A DNA stretch of 64,000 nucleotides, taken from NCBI RefSeq assembly GCF_002995805.1, contig NZ_PVXL01000007.1, forward strand, positions 1 to 64,000. Direction: 5' to 3'. The stretch comes from Neomoorella stamsii. Lineage in GTDB: Bacteria > Bacillota > DSM-521 > Neomoorellales > Neomoorellaceae. A program made the position numbers and the translations under genes. The notes under the pieces were generated by a model. That model was not told where the DNA came from, did not search any database, and saw only the letters and a program-made list of their open reading frames with translations. Positions 41,259 to 48,767 of this stretch are shown piece after piece. The stretch's first letter is position 1, and every line of letters starts with the position of its first letter.

Positions 41259-43103
41259 TTAACGTCCTGCTTTCTGTCGCCAGGCCGCAAGATTAATGAC
41301 CTTACCTTGCGCAATTTGTTCCTGCTGCGGCTCAACTGCAAGCATTACCGGCGCCTTTTCCTGCCGGATTTCCTGCCTGCCGGGATCGGTTTTTTCTCTC
41401 CGGGCTGACAAAGAATAAACCTTTTCCGGCTGCAGGTCCGGCCCGACAATCTCATAGCGGTAACCCTGCTCTGTCAAAAATAACTGGCGGTGGACGGCGA
41501 ACTCCTGGTCCACCGTTTCGCGGGTCACCAGGGAATAAAAGCTGGCCGGCAGGCCTCTTTTCTTGGGCCTTAAAATCCGGCCCAGGCGCTGGGCCTCTTC
41601 CTGGCGGGAGCCAAAGGTTCCCGATACCTGGATGGCCACGCTGGCCTCCGGCAGATCGATGGCAAAGTTGGCCACTTTGGAAACTACCAGGCACTTCAGT
41701 GTCCCCTCGCGGAAGGCCTGGTAAAGCCTTTCCCGTTCCCGGTTGCCGGTCTTCCCGGTGATAATGGGCGCTTCCAGCCGCCGGGCCAGGCGCTCCAGCT
41801 GCTCGAGATACTGGCCGATAACCAGGACCTGCTCGCCTTCATGGCGCCGGATAATTGCCTCGACGATGGGCTCTTTAGCGGCATTGGTGGCGGCGATGCG
41901 GTATTTATCGCGCTCGCCCGCCACAGCATAATCCAGCTGGGCTTCCGGCGGCAAATTGAGCCTTACTTCATAACAGGTGGCCTTAGCGATCCAGCCCTGG
42001 GCCTCGAGCTGCTTCCAGGGCAAATCGTATTTCTTGGGACCGATTAAAGAAAAGACATCATCTTCGTGGCCGTCTTCCCGGATCAAAGTGGCCGTCAGGC
42101 CCAGGCGCCGGCGCGCCTGGAGTTCTGCCGTAATGCGGAAAACGGGCGCTGGTAACAGGTGGACTTCGTCATAGATAATCAGGCCCCAGTCCTGCTGGTT
42201 GAAGAGCTGGAAGTTGGGGTAGTCCTCGTTGCGCCGGCGGCGGTGAGTGATGATTTGATAGGTAGCCACTGTGACGGGTTTGATCTCCTTTTTTTCCCCG
42301 CTATATTCGCCCAGCAGATCCGCCGGCAGGTCCGTCTTATCCCGGATCTCCGCCAGCCACTGCCGGGCCGCTGTGACGCTGGTCACCAGGATTAAAGTGT
42401 AACACTGGCAGAGGGCCATGGCGGCCAGGCCGACAATGGTTTTCCCCGCGCCACAGGGCAAAACGATCACGCCGCTGCCGCCCCGGGAGCTGCCCCCGGC
42501 AAAAAAGACCTGCGCTGCCTCCGCCTGGTAGGGACGCAGGCTGAAAGCCTCCCCGCTCAATGTCCTGCCGCGCAGGCTAAAGGGCAAAGGTGCCCCAGAG
42601 ACATAGCCGGCCAGGTCTTCTACCGGATAGCCGATTTTAATCAAGGCCTGCTTGACCGGCCCCCGCTGCCAGGGCTCAATGGCCAGGGTGCAGGCGTCAC
42701 GGCGCTCTTTGATGTAAGGCTGGATGCGCTTATTGTTGATTATCTCAGTGGCCACCACCGGATCAGCCGTCACCAAATATAATTCGTTACCTTGCTTCAT
42801 TAATTTTACTTTCCCGTAACGGCCGACATATTCCCTGATATCGGCGACCACGTTGGCCGGCAACGGGTACTTGCTAAAATTATCAAGTACCTGGATGATA
42901 GTAGCGGCATCCAGCCCGCTGGCGGCGGCATTCCATAAAGAAAGGGAGGTCAGGCGGTAGGTATGGATATGCTCAGGGCTCTTGACCAGCTCGGCAAAGC
43001 GGGCCAGGGCGTCCCGCGCTTCCGGATAGAGGGGGTTGTCCACTTCCAGGAGAATGGTCCGGTCGCTCTGGACTACCAGGGGGTTCTCCGGCAGATAAGC
43101 CAT
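41259..43103 (-). CDS. XPB/RAD25-family DNA helicase (SF2)
   Basis: 614 residues. An N-terminal helicase-associated region (about 1-125, NPLVVQSDRTILLEVDNP), then the SF2 core: Q/DRD region RGRTLSGEAFSLRPYQ, motif I LPCGAGKTIVG, motif II YDEVHLLPA (DEVH box), motif III LTATLIREDGHEDD, motif V/VI region VVSKVANFAIDLP and QRLGRILRPKKRG. It should unwind DNA 3'-5' using ATP; eukaryotic XPB works in repair and transcription initiation. Bacterial roles are little studied. It ends in a charged tail lacking a nuclease domain. Confidence 0.9.
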   Translation of the reverse strand: MAYLPENPLVVQSDRTILLEVDNPLYPEARDALARFAELVKSPEHIHTYRLTSLSLWNAAASGLDAATIIQVLDNFSKYPLPANVVADIREYVGRYGKVKLMKQGNELYLVTADPVVATEIINNKRIQPYIKERRDACTLAIEPWQRGPVKQALIKIGYPVEDLAGYVSGAPLPFSLRGRTLSGEAFSLRPYQAEAAQVFFAGGSSRGGSGVIVLPCGAGKTIVGLAAMALCQCYTLILVTSVTAARQWLAEIRDKTDLPADLLGEYSGEKKEIKPVTVATYQIITHRRRRNEDYPNFQLFNQQDWGLIIYDEVHLLPAPVFRITAELQARRRLGLTATLIREDGHEDDVFSLIGPKKYDLPWKQLEAQGWIAKATCYEVRLNLPPEAQLDYAVAGERDKYRIAATNAAKEPIVEAIIRRHEGEQVLVIGQYLEQLERLARRLEAPIITGKTGNRERERLYQAFREGTLKCLVVSKVANFAIDLPEASVAIQVSGTFGSRQEEAQRLGRILRPKKRGLPASFYSLVTRETVDQEFAVHRQLFLTEQGYRYEIVGPDLQPEKVYSLSARREKTDPGRQEIRQEKAPVMLAVEPQQEQIAQGKVINLAAWRQKAGR

Positions 43104-43176
43104 AGGTCAGCCTCCGCAAAAATTGTTTTCTACCGTAGTTTAGATCAAAAAAGGCGGGAGAACAACCCCGCTTCTA

Positions 43177-43205
43177 TTGTCCCTTCGGAAAAAGAATGAT
43201 ATTAT
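43177..43205 (+). promoter_or_regulatory. Promoter of the small ORF/nucleotidyltransferase unit
   Basis: TTGTCC (43177-43182), 17-bp spacer, TATTAT (43200-43205), divergent from the XPB gene. Confidence 0.55.
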
Positions 43206-43239
43206 TTAGTTAATCATTCCAGGAGTGATACTATTAGTT

Positions 43240-43389
43240 ATGGATAAAAAAAGAAAACTCCTCATCAAGTACTTTAAACAGCTAACACCAGAGCAAAAAA
43301 TGAAGATGGTACCGGAACTGGGGCGGTATGCGGCAAAGCTAAGGCAAGGAGTAAAGAGGGCCAGGAAAAATGGACGACCCGATAATTAA
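43240..43389 (+). CDS. Small basic protein (49 aa) upstream of a nucleotidyltransferase
   Basis: ATG 43240 to TAA 43389 encodes a 49-residue, strongly basic peptide (MDKKRKLLIKYFKQL...KNGRPDN) that overlaps the next gene by 20 bp. AGGAG lies 14 bases upstream of the ATG; an in-frame GTG at 43225 is an alternative start adjacent to it. The promoter just upstream and the tight overlap support expression. Its position before a nucleotidyltransferase suggests the regulator or antitoxin half of a pair. I do not recognise the family. Confidence 0.55.
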   Translation: MDKKRKLLIKYFKQLTPEQKMKMVPELGRYAAKLRQGVKRARKNGRPDN

Positions 43390-43900
43390 GGTTAGCGCTA
43401 TACTGGAAAAAATAGATATGCCCTATTGCCTCATCGGAGGCTATGCTGTTGCTGCCTATGGCGCACCCAGATATACCGCTGATGTTGATTTTTTGGTATC
43501 CCGCTTAAAAGATTATAGTGAGCAGCTACAAGCTAATTTACAAGAAGAAAATCTATTTTTCGAGATCTCCAGGGCCGACCTTTTAGATCCTCTCGGCGAT
43601 ATTGTTACCATAAAGTTAACTGTTCCCGTCCAGCTTATCGACGCCAAATATACCTACCATTATAAAGCCATCGAGCGAGCACAGATTATTCAATATGAAA
43701 ACCACGACCTAAAAATTATCAGCCCGGAAGATCTTATTATCCTCAAACTTATAGCCGGTGGCCAGAAGGACCTGTGGGATGTGGAAAACATACTATCTCA
43801 CCAGGAAGATCTGGATATGGTTTATTTAAGCCAGCAAACAAAAAGCCTGCGCGTTGACAGGCGTTTGCAAGGGATATTGGCCAGGCTTAAGCAGGAATAA
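43370..43900 (+). CDS. Nucleotidyltransferase (AbiEii/DUF6036-like)
   Basis: 176 residues of the DNA polymerase beta-like minimal nucleotidyltransferase fold. The hallmark GG-x-A and D-x-D are in LIGGYAVAAYG and YTADVDFLVS (about 22-42), with a later KLTVPVQLIDAKY strand supplying the third acidic residue. SPEDLIILKLIAGGQKDLWDVENIL is the helical region typical of AbiEii-type and DUF6036 toxins. It could be a tRNA-modifying toxin or a resistance-type transferase. It is coupled to the 49-residue basic protein. Confidence 0.78.
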   Translation: MDDPIIKVSAILEKIDMPYCLIGGYAVAAYGAPRYTADVDFLVSRLKDYSEQLQANLQEENLFFEISRADLLDPLGDIVTIKLTVPVQLIDAKYTYHYKAIERAQIIQYENHDLKIISPEDLIILKLIAGGQKDLWDVENILSHQEDLDMVYLSQQTKSLRVDRRLQGILARLKQE

Positions 43901-43935
43901 CGAACCCGGCCAAGGATACTGCCAATGTTGCAATC

Positions 43936-44715
43936 TTACTCCATAATCACGCTGCTACCAGGGTGCGGCCGCTTACGGTCCAGTTCCACACGATATTTGT
44001 AGCGGTCAGGCCGATAGGCGTTGATGGAAAGTTCGACTGGGCGGTCGCCGGAGTAGGCCACTCTTTCCATAATCAGCAGGGGTGTCCCTACCTTTACCTG
44101 CAGGTATTCAGCTTCCCTTTTCCCGGCCCTGCCGGCAGAAATGGTCTGTTCCGCCCTTTCCAGGACCAGGCCCAGCTTTTCTTCCACCAGCTCATATAAA
44201 CCGCGGCGCTCCAGGTCTTCCTCAGCCAGGCGGCTGCCGTATTCGTAGGGCCAGTAGCTGCGCAGGTAGGTAATGGGCTGCCCGTTCATTTGCTGGACTT
44301 TTTCGATGAGGTAAAGGGGCTTATCGCCGAAGACCCTTAACCCGGGTATTCTCTGCATTTCTTTTACAGGATCCTTTACCGGCCCGGTAAAAATAATGGC
44401 TGCACCCGGCTCGTAACCCCTGGCTTTCATTTCCTCAAAAAAGCCGGTAAGTTTCCCCAGGGTTTCTTCCACCGGTTCCCGCTTGACGAAGGTCCCCTTG
44501 CCCGGCCTGCGCTCGAGCAGGCCTTCGTCCACCAGGGCCGCCACGGCCCGGCGCACGGTGATGCTGCTGACGCCGTACTTCTCCATAAGCTGCTTGTCGG
44601 TGGGAAAAAGGTCCCCTACCCGGTATTCGCCTTCCTTAATGGCCCGGCGCAAATCACTGGTAATCTGGTAATGCAAAGGGATGGGCTTGCTACGATCGAT
44701 GGTCATGAAAGCCAC
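43936..44715 (-). CDS. GntR-family regulator with UTRA domain (paralogue of the 17.9-kb regulator)
   Basis: 259 residues, winged HTH at about 12-80 (LMEKYGVSSITVRRAVAAL) and UTRA at about 98-250. Long shared runs with the 17.9-18.7 kb protein (RSYWPYEYG, GDRPVELSINAYR, PGKGTFVK) mark a recent duplication. It has no metabolic gene beside it. An 18-bp perfect palindrome directly upstream is its likely autoregulatory operator, and it may cross-talk with the sugar regulon. Confidence 0.92.
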   Translation of the reverse strand: MAFMTIDRSKPIPLHYQITSDLRRAIKEGEYRVGDLFPTDKQLMEKYGVSSITVRRAVAALVDEGLLERRPGKGTFVKREPVEETLGKLTGFFEEMKARGYEPGAAIIFTGPVKDPVKEMQRIPGLRVFGDKPLYLIEKVQQMNGQPITYLRSYWPYEYGSRLAEEDLERRGLYELVEEKLGLVLERAEQTISAGRAGKREAEYLQVKVGTPLLIMERVAYSGDRPVELSINAYRPDRYKYRVELDRKRPHPGSSVIME

Positions 44716-44725
44716 CTGCGATTAT

Positions 44726-44743
44726 TATAAGTTTATACTTATA
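44726..44743 (-). promoter_or_regulatory. GntR operator palindrome
   Basis: TATAAGT-TTAT-ACTTATA (44726-44743) is a perfect 18-bp palindrome containing GTTTATAC, an exact match to the HutC-subfamily consensus GTxTAxAC. It lies 11 bp upstream of the regulator start. Confidence 0.65.
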
Positions 44744-44826
44744 GAGATTATAACCATATTTTAATAGCCTGGCAATAGCAAAACCGGTTTTCTAGCTGCA
44801 AATGCTACTGCCGCATTTTTGGCAGG

Positions 44827-44845
44827 AGGCATTACAGTAATGCCT
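44827..44845. repeat. 19-bp palindrome of unknown role
   Basis: AGGCATTAC-A-GTAATGCCT is a perfect inverted repeat with one central base. It lies between the GntR gene and the end of the hicB remnant and has no neighbouring T-run, so it looks more like a protein-binding site than a terminator. Confidence 0.45.
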
Positions 44846-44865
44846 GGCAATGTAGGCATCTTTCA

Positions 44866-44895
44866 AAAGAAGCAGCCCCTTAGGGCTGCTTCTTT
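44866..44895. terminator. Strong bidirectional terminator overlapping the hicB end
   Basis: A 13-bp perfect stem (44866-44878 with 44883-44895; GAAGCAGCCC in one arm) and loop CTTA, with T-rich flanks on both strands. The hicB stop codon lies in the loop, so its last codons are terminator sequence. Confidence 0.8.
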
Positions 44896-45206
44896 ATTTG
44901 ACGGTGGTTATAATCAGGGATGCCAAGATACTGCTTTAAATTGGTCTGGAGCAGATGGGAAAGATTAACTTTCTCCCTTTCGGCTATTTCATTGAGCCAT
45001 TTGGGGATTGTCAGGGTCTTTTTGATAGCCTTCTTTTTTATAGCCTTCTTTTCTATCTCGTCCCTGACCATATCTGTCCAGGCTTCTACTAACGCAACAA
45101 AGGTACCGGGCGGTATTTCCATTTTTCCCGGATCTGAAGGTACAGGAATACTCTCGCCGTCTTCTTCCATGCCGTAAAGGAAACCGGCCAGAGCTTCTTT
45201 GGCCAT
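44880..45206 (-). pseudogene. 5'-truncated HicB-family antitoxin without HicA
   Basis: 108 codons. The first residues, AKEALAGFLYGMEEDGESIPVPS, match the middle of HicB antitoxins, where they normally follow about 30 residues of a partial RNase-H-like fold that is absent here. The C-terminal DNA-binding part is present (KKTLTIPKWLNEIAEREKVNLSHLL). A tandem codon repeat gives AIKKKAIKK. No hicA is on either side. The tail KKQP is encoded by a terminator stem. I read it as a remnant; a shortened but stable DNA-binding protein is possible. Confidence 0.62.
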
Positions 45207-45211
45207 AGCCT

Positions 45212-45242
45212 AAAAATTAGGGGAAGGTGGGAAACCTTCCCC
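45212..45242 (-). terminator. Terminator of the AOR operon
   Basis: GGGGAAGGT (45220-45228) pairs with ACCTTCCCC (45234-45242); on the minus strand TAATTTTTAGG follows. It lies 54 bp after the oxidoreductase stop codon. Confidence 0.75.
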
Positions 45243-45295
45243 GCTATATAATTAAGGGGAGGAATTGGCTTAACAAATGCCGCCCACGCACTTAA

Positions 45296-47125
45296 TCAAC
45301 TAACCTCCCGCCAGAGGTCGGCCAGGCCCAGGGCGACTAATTTTTCTGCCGTCGGCCGGCCCTGACGGTCCCAGCCCATGAGGTCATAGTATTCGTCCAG
45401 CATGGGCTCAAGCTCTACCACGTGGCCCCTGCTGGGCCCGGTGGGCATCTTCTCCTTTAGCATCCGTGGCGGCAGGTAGTCATCCTTGCGGTCGAAACCT
45501 TCCCGCAGGTTAAAAAGGCGCTCCAAGTTGGTTATTTTTTCGCCGATAAGCATGGCCCCGGCTTCGTCCAGGGCCAGACCTGTAACGGCGCGGTACAGTT
45601 CCACCTGTTCCTTTAGACCCAGGGCAAAACGCATGGAAGAACACAGGGAGAGGGAGTCGACGATGGCCAGCAGGAACTGGGTTTCCCGCACCAGGGCGGC
45701 CTTGCCTTTGTATTCAAAGCGCTTGCTGCCGTCGCCGGCCGTCTCGGCTCCCATGGTGGGAGCGATCATATGGTGGGCCCCCTTGGGGGAGATAGCATAA
45801 CCCAGGCCCATACCCTTGCAGCCCCGGGGGTCGTAGGTGGCGAATTCCTGGCCCTTGACCTGCATGGCCAGCTCGGGGACGCCCAGCTTTGCTGCCGCCC
45901 TCTTTGAACCTTCGGCCAGGAGGTCGCCGATGCCCTCCCGGCGGGCGATTTTCTCTACCAGGGCTACCAGGGCTTCGCCGTTACCGAAGCGCAGATCCAG
46001 CCCATCGGTATCCCGGGAGGTGATAACCCCCTTCTCATAACATTCCATAGCCAGGGATACTACCGCCCCTGCCGACATGGTGTCCAGGCCGTAAGTATCG
46101 CAGATCTCTACCGCCTTCACCAGGGCTGCCAGATCAGAGACGCCGCAGTTTGCCCCCAGGAGCCCGGCCGACTCAAACTCCGGCCCTTCGATCATGGTGC
46201 CAGCGTAGGGGCCATTTTTGATAAAGCTCACTTTGCCGCAAGCAATGGGACATGCGTAGCAGGAGGAGTGGCCAACGAAAATGTTTTCCTTCATACTGGC
46301 AGCGTTAATCTTGTCTGCCTCTTCAAAATAGCCGGTGCTGAAGTTGCAGGTGCCCCAGTAACCGACGCCGTTGGTGCCGTCCACCATCTCCGGCGTACCA
46401 TAATGGCGCCTCGCTTTAACCTTTAAACTACCAGCCAGGATGCTGTAGACCTTTTCTGTCAGGGCTTCCAGGGCCGCCTGGTCGGCCACCTCAATGCCGC
46501 CGGTACCCCGTACGGCTATTGCTTTCAGGTTTTTGGACCCCATCACGGCCCCAGGGCCGCCACGGCCGAACTCACGGTGATAATCGCTCTGGATGCAGGC
46601 AAAGCGGCTTAATTTTTCCCCGGCGGGTCCGATGCAAGCCACCCGGATGGCCTCGTCCTTTAGTTCAGCCCTGATGGCATCTTCGGTGGCATGGGTTAGT
46701 TTGCCCCAAAGGTGGGAGGCATCCCTCAGAGTCACCTTGTCGTCATCTATCCAGAGGTAGACGGGATGGTCGGCCCGGCCTTCAATGATGATGCCGTCAT
46801 AGCCGGCAAACTTCACCTCCGGTGCCAGGTGCCCACCGCAAAGGGAAAAGGAATAGGTCCCGGTCAGGGGCGAGCGGAAGGTCACGGTAATTTTATTGGC
46901 GCCGGGGGCCAGGGTGCCTTCCACCGGCCCGGTGAGGAAAATCAACTTATTATCCGGCCCCAGGGGATCGGTATGGGGCTTGAGTTCTTTAAGTAACAGA
47001 TAGGCCCCGACACCCCGGGCACCGATAAAGCCGGCAAAGATGTCTGTGGGGGTCGGCTCTTTGGTAATTTCCCGGCTGGTGAGGTTAACACGCAAGATTT
47101 TTCCTGCCACCCCCTTTACAGCCAT
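45296..47125 (-). CDS. aor: Aldehyde:ferredoxin oxidoreductase (tungsten-pterin enzyme)
   Basis: 609 residues of the AOR family. N-terminal beta-structure with ILRVNLTSREITKEP, pterin-binding segments GCDK-like REFGRGGPGAVMGSKNLKAIAVRGTGG and CKGMGLGYAISPKGAHH in recognisable blocks, and [4Fe-4S] ligands in SCYACPIACGK plus a later Cys in SLSLCSSMRF. It oxidises aldehydes to acids, or the reverse, with ferredoxin. The ferredoxin-like gene directly upstream overlaps its start by 1 bp and is presumably its electron-carrying subunit. Substrate specificity is not evident. Confidence 0.93.
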   Translation of the reverse strand: MAVKGVAGKILRVNLTSREITKEPTPTDIFAGFIGARGVGAYLLLKELKPHTDPLGPDNKLIFLTGPVEGTLAPGANKITVTFRSPLTGTYSFSLCGGHLAPEVKFAGYDGIIIEGRADHPVYLWIDDDKVTLRDASHLWGKLTHATEDAIRAELKDEAIRVACIGPAGEKLSRFACIQSDYHREFGRGGPGAVMGSKNLKAIAVRGTGGIEVADQAALEALTEKVYSILAGSLKVKARRHYGTPEMVDGTNGVGYWGTCNFSTGYFEEADKINAASMKENIFVGHSSCYACPIACGKVSFIKNGPYAGTMIEGPEFESAGLLGANCGVSDLAALVKAVEICDTYGLDTMSAGAVVSLAMECYEKGVITSRDTDGLDLRFGNGEALVALVEKIARREGIGDLLAEGSKRAAAKLGVPELAMQVKGQEFATYDPRGCKGMGLGYAISPKGAHHMIAPTMGAETAGDGSKRFEYKGKAALVRETQFLLAIVDSLSLCSSMRFALGLKEQVELYRAVTGLALDEAGAMLIGEKITNLERLFNLREGFDRKDDYLPPRMLKEKMPTGPSRGHVVELEPMLDEYYDLMGWDRQGRPTAEKLVALGLADLWREVS

Positions 47126-47640
47126 TAACGACGACCCCCTTCCCCGGCGGCCCCGCGGCCGTCGTTTGCTTCGCCAGCCATGGCGGCGGCCACCATTTCC
47201 ACATAAGCAGCCCGCTGGCCCCGGTCAGCCACGGCCAGGGGCACGTAATCTATGGCCCCCTCCCGGCAGTGGGCTACGCATTGGGGTTCGCCGCCGCAGA
47301 GGTCGCAAATGAGAACTACCCTTTTATCCTTGTCGATGGCCACAGCGCCATAGGGGCAGGCGCGGACACAACGGCGGCAGCCGATGCATTTCTCTTCGTC
47401 GACAATAACGGCCCCGGTTACCGGGTCTTTACTCAGGGCTCCCTCCCGGCAGGCGGCAATGCAAGGACTTTTGGCGCACTGCATGCAGGTTACCGGGACA
47501 TTAAGGTATTTACTGTGCACCCGACTTACCCGAACCCGGGCTTTGGTGGGATTGACCAGGCCTTCATGCTTCCAGGAACACCACTGTTCACAGATGCGGC
47601 AGCCCACACAGCGTTCGGGATAAGTCACCAGGACGTTCAT
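47125..47640 (-). CDS. 4Fe-4S dicluster ferredoxin subunit of the AOR
   Basis: 171 residues with four cysteine clusters: CVGCRICEQWCSW, CMQCAKSPCIAAC, CIGCRRCVRACPYG and CDLCGGEPQCVAHC, the pattern of four-cluster electron-transfer subunits (HycB/DmsB type). The C-terminal 20 residues are Gly/Arg-rich. It should carry electrons between the oxidoreductase and ferredoxin or another partner. It is the first gene of the operon, preceded by AAGGGGGAG and a good promoter. Confidence 0.9.
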   Translation of the reverse strand: MNVLVTYPERCVGCRICEQWCSWKHEGLVNPTKARVRVSRVHSKYLNVPVTCMQCAKSPCIAACREGALSKDPVTGAVIVDEEKCIGCRRCVRACPYGAVAIDKDKRVVLICDLCGGEPQCVAHCREGAIDYVPLAVADRGQRAAYVEMVAAAMAGEANDGRGAAGEGGRR

Positions 47641-47647
47641 AAGCGCT

Positions 47648-47739
47648 CCCCCTTGCTAGGGTTTGGTTTCTTCGGGCGAAATTATATAAATTTATATTTT
47701 AACCTATTATAATCTTAAACCTTATTTATCGCAAGGGGG
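47648..47739 (-). promoter_or_regulatory. AOR operon promoter with inverted repeat over -35 and ribosome site
   Basis: On the minus strand: TTGCGA (47734-47729), 17-bp spacer, TATAAT (47711-47706). CCCCCTTGC/GCAAGGGGG arms at 47731-47739 and 47648-47656 form an inverted repeat; the outer arm overlaps the -35 box and the inner arm contains the ribosome-binding GGGGG before ATG 47640. A second AT-rich block (TATATAATTT) lies between. Confidence 0.6.
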
Positions 47740-47836
47740 ATATGATAACCATGCTCCGTCAATTAATATCCCCTTAACAAATCTTATCCATCTGCTATAA
47801 TTATCCATAAGCGCTATATCTGGAGGCATCCATAAC

Positions 47837-48265
47837 ATGGGTCAAAGTTTCTGTTTCGGTTGCAGCCCCGATAACCCCATTGGCCTGCACCTGGACTGTT
47901 TTCCCCAGGCAGACGGGACGTGGGCCACTTATTTTACGCCCACACGCTACCATGAAAGTTATGCCGGTATCATGCATGGCGGCCTGGTTATTACCATCCT
48001 GGATGAGTTGATTGGTAACCATCTGCTTAAAGGCCTGGGCCAGTGGGCCGTTACCGCCCGCCTGGAAGTACGGTTTCGTAAACCCATCCCTATTGGGGCA
48101 AGGATAAAATTCGTCAGCCGCATCGTCAGAGAAAAAGGGTCTCTCTTCCAGGTGGCAGCCTGGGCTGAGCTGCCCGACGGCCGGATCGCCGTGGAAGCCA
48201 TGGCCGAAATGATGGCGCGTGAAACTGGTTTGGCATCTACCACCTCATTTTCACGCTCTCTATGA
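47837..48265 (+). CDS. PaaI-type hotdog-fold thioesterase
   Basis: 142 residues. The hotdog signature is in GIMHGGLVITILDELIGNHL (active-site region, about 44-63), with CFGC at the N-terminus as in the FCFGC subgroup. It probably hydrolyses an acyl-CoA. The last 10 or so codons (after MAEMMARE) run into the remnant of a DUF4160 gene in another frame, so the natural C-terminus was likely replaced when that fragment was joined. Confidence 0.85.
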   Translation: MGQSFCFGCSPDNPIGLHLDCFPQADGTWATYFTPTRYHESYAGIMHGGLVITILDELIGNHLLKGLGQWAVTARLEVRFRKPIPIGARIKFVSRIVREKGSLFQVAAWAELPDGRIAVEAMAEMMARETGLASTTSFSRSL

Positions 48266-48428
48266 CGAGTATAATGCTATTTTCAGCATCAAAACATTGG
48301 AGATGATAGAAGGCGATATGCCGTTGCGAGCCCGGAAGCTTATTGTGAAATGGGCTGAAATTCATCAAAAGGAGCTGGAGAAAATGTGGGAAACCAAGGA
48401 TTTCAAGCAACTTCCTGGTCTGGAGTAG
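48219..48428 (+). pseudogene. DUF4160 protein lacking its N-terminus
   Basis: From PPHFHALYDEYNA (about 48240) the frame matches DUF4160: IFSIKTLEMIEGDMP, RARKLIVKWAEIHQKELEKMW. Intact family members have about 18 more residues before PPHFHA; here they are replaced by the overlap with the thioesterase gene. The start is a GTG inside that gene. DUF4160 usually pairs with DUF2442 in a putative toxin-antitoxin unit, and a broken DUF2442 follows. Confidence 0.65.
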
Positions 48429-48431
48429 GGG

Positions 48432-48634
48432 GTGAATATGAAACCTCTGATCGCGAGGCCCCCCTTTGATATTTTGCGGGATCCCATTATTTTTAGCATG
48501 GTTCGGGTGATGCCGGCGGCTACGGTATTAGCTGGAGCGATGAACTGGATTGGTCTTTAGATATCTATCTGGGAGCCCTACTATCATGGCAAAAGACTGA
48601 TGGAGGCTTGTTGCCAGTAGGAGGGGCGGATTAG
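48432..48634 (+). pseudogene. Frameshifted DUF2442 remnant
   Basis: GTG 48432 opens a 42-codon frame whose middle (PLIARPPFDILRDPIIFSMVRV) matches the second half of DUF2442. The expected ending then continues in a different frame from 48515 (GGYGISWSDELDWSLDIYLG) to TAG 48632-48634. The first half of the domain is missing as well. It is a decayed partner of the DUF4160 remnant just upstream. Confidence 0.6.
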
Positions 48635-48675
48635 CTCCTTGTTTTTCGCAATTTTCTTTCTTTATATGCGATGTA

Positions 48676-48704
48676 TTGAACAAATTATCACTAGCGCATA
48701 TAAT
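48676..48704 (+). promoter_or_regulatory. Promoter of the response regulator gene
   Basis: TTGAAC (48676-48681), exactly 17 bp, consensus TATAAT (48699-48704). Transcription would begin near 48711, which supports the start at ATG 48768. Confidence 0.7.
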
Positions 48705-48767
48705 GCTATTAGAAAGTTAACTATCTACAGTCCTCGCGAACAATATTCTGAACGGCAGGGGACGGCC

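Noticed and set aside
48639-48767. Longer N-terminus for the response regulator
   Set aside because: A consensus promoter (48676-48704) lies inside it and the receiver domain starts right after ATG 48768.
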